Assembly (NCBI RefSeq): GCF_018403665.1
Contig: NZ_BOVJ01000042.1
Location: 1-64,000, forward strand
DNA: 64,000 bases
Source: Paenibacillus cisolokensis
GTDB lineage: Bacteria; Bacillota; Bacilli; Paenibacillales; Paenibacillaceae
Direction: 5' to 3'
Shown: positions 63,268-64,000 of the stretch, one piece after another
Position numbering within the stretch: position 1 is the first letter of the stretch
Layout: each line of letters opens with the position of its first letter
The notes under the pieces: generated by a model
Told to the model about the DNA's origin: nothing
Databases searched by the model: none
What the model saw: the letters and a program-made list of their open reading frames with translations, nothing else
Position numbers and translations under genes: made by a program

Positions 63268-64000
63268 ATGACGATCGGCAATGCCAAACAGGACAACTTC
63301 AAACGGAATCGGCTCACCGGCATTTGCCTGCTGATCCTGCTCGCCGTTATCGCTTCCATACTGGGAGGCTGCGCTTCCCAAAGCGGGAATACGCCGGCAG
63401 CAGGGGAACAAGCGAAGGATAACGGGACGTTTCGGGTCGGTTATCAAAAAGGAGGCGAAACCCTCCTGTTGAAAAAGAAAAAGCTGCTCGAAACGAAGCT
63501 CGGGGAGATGGGGTACAAGGTGGAGTGGGCGGAATTCAATACCGGCAGCTCGATTCTGGAAGCGCTCAGCACCGGAAACATCGATTTCGCCAATTCCGGC
63601 GATGCCCCGTCGGTGTTCGCGCTCTCCAAAGGCCATGATTTCGTCTACGTCGCCAGCACGCCTTCGGCCGAGAAATCCGAAGGGATTCTGGTGAAGGACG
63701 ATTCGGGCATCAACAGCGTCGCCGATCTGAAAGGGAAGAAGATCGCGTTCAACAAGGCGTCAATCTCCCAGTATTTGCTGACGCTGGCGTTGCAAAAGGA
63801 AGGTCTGACAATCGATGACGTCGAGCCTGTCTATCTCAATCCGCCCGAAGCGAGCGTCGCGTTCGCGCAAGGACAGGTCGACGCATGGGTCGTCTGGGAC
63901 CCGTATTTCACCGTGGCGGCCGATACCGAAGGCAACCGGATTTTGACGGATGCCACCGGCATCGTTCCGTACCGCTCCTTCTATGAGAGCACGCGCCAAT
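63268..64000 (+). CDS. SsuA-like ABC transporter substrate-binding lipoprotein, partial at window end
   Basis: The frame runs off the window at residue 244. The lipoprotein signal ends in lipobox LGGC with basic residues before the helix. The mature protein opens FRVGYQKGGETLLLKKKKLL, contains VEWAEFNTGSSILEALSTGN and then SGDAPSVFALSKGHDFVYVA. This is the NMT1/THI5-like sulfonate-binding fold of SsuA and TauA. It is transcribed with the upstream genes; permease and ATPase genes probably follow beyond the window. The ATG at 63268 follows GGGGGAG. Confidence 0.85.
   Translation, partial: MTIGNAKQDNFKRNRLTGICLLILLAVIASILGGCASQSGNTPAAGEQAKDNGTFRVGYQKGGETLLLKKKKLLETKLGEMGYKVEWAEFNTGSSILEALSTGNIDFANSGDAPSVFALSKGHDFVYVASTPSAEKSEGILVKDDSGINSVADLKGKKIAFNKASISQYLLTLALQKEGLTIDDVEPVYLNPPEASVAFAQGQVDAWVVWDPYFTVAADTEGNRILTDATGIVPYRSFYESTRQ

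Overview
The window looks like chromosome of an endospore-forming Firmicute, most likely a member of the Paenibacillaceae. The signs are two complete nutrient-germinant receptor operons (GerA/GerB/GerC types plus a small D-type protein), a DUF4855 secreted protein beside LplB/LplC-type sugar permeases, strong AGGAGG-like ribosome binding sites, frequent GTG/TTG starts, CcpN and AdeR-like regulators, and moderately high GC. No rRNA, tRNA, CRISPR array, transposase or prophage gene was seen.

Layout: 0-3 kb, a phasin/AarF-UbiB pair and corA. 3-13.6 kb, a carbohydrate locus: DUF4855 protein, solute-binding lipoprotein, two permeases, a large heparinase II/III family protein and an RpiR regulator. 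14.4-16.8 kb, cytochrome bd oxidase (cydA, cydB and a 32-residue coupled membrane peptide). 16.9-17.7 kb, a decayed sulfonate (ssu-like) fragment. 18.7-21.9 kb, metal resistance: chrA, then arsR-acr3-arsC. 22-30.8 kb, alcohol dehydrogenase, a histidine kinase remnant, GH3 glycosidase, cardiolipin synthase, a truncated dehydratase activator and an amino acid permease. 29.5-34.5 kb, alanine metabolism (AdeR-like regulator, ald, alr) overlapping a GAPDH gene. 34.5-38.7 kb, first ger operon (minus strand). 38.9-42.5 kb, a 55-residue four-cysteine protein coupled to pyruvate phosphate dikinase, then ccpN. 42.6-45.1 kb, small accessory genes. 45.7-49.7 kb, second ger operon. 49.7-52.2 kb, a patatin-like protein and a second AarF/UbiB gene. 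52.4-57 kb, MFS pump, AcuI/YhdH oxidoreductase, NUDIX, VOC-GNAT fusion and VOC protein. 57.2-64 kb, an organosulfur cluster: attenuated lysR, two-subunit CoA-transferase, SsuD-like monooxygenase, cysteine-dioxygenase-like cupin, CaiB/BaiF CoA-transferase, glutaredoxin-like protein and an SsuA-like binding protein that runs off the end.

A dominating technical feature is that 21 otherwise well-conserved genes are broken by single-base losses, nearly all in short homopolymers. About 35 added bases restore every one of them to a full-length frame, with no insertion needing removal. This looks like homopolymer under-calling in a long-read assembly rather than mass pseudogenisation, so I annotate those loci as single genes spanning the breaks. 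A second, smaller class (ssuD, histidine kinase, methyltransferase and dehydratase activator fragments) lacks whole gene segments and cannot be explained that way.

The most promising little-described system is the 57-64 kb cluster, which joins CoA-thioester activation to sulfur-compound uptake and oxygenation. Next are the four-cysteine protein coupled to ppdK and the cydB-coupled micropeptide.
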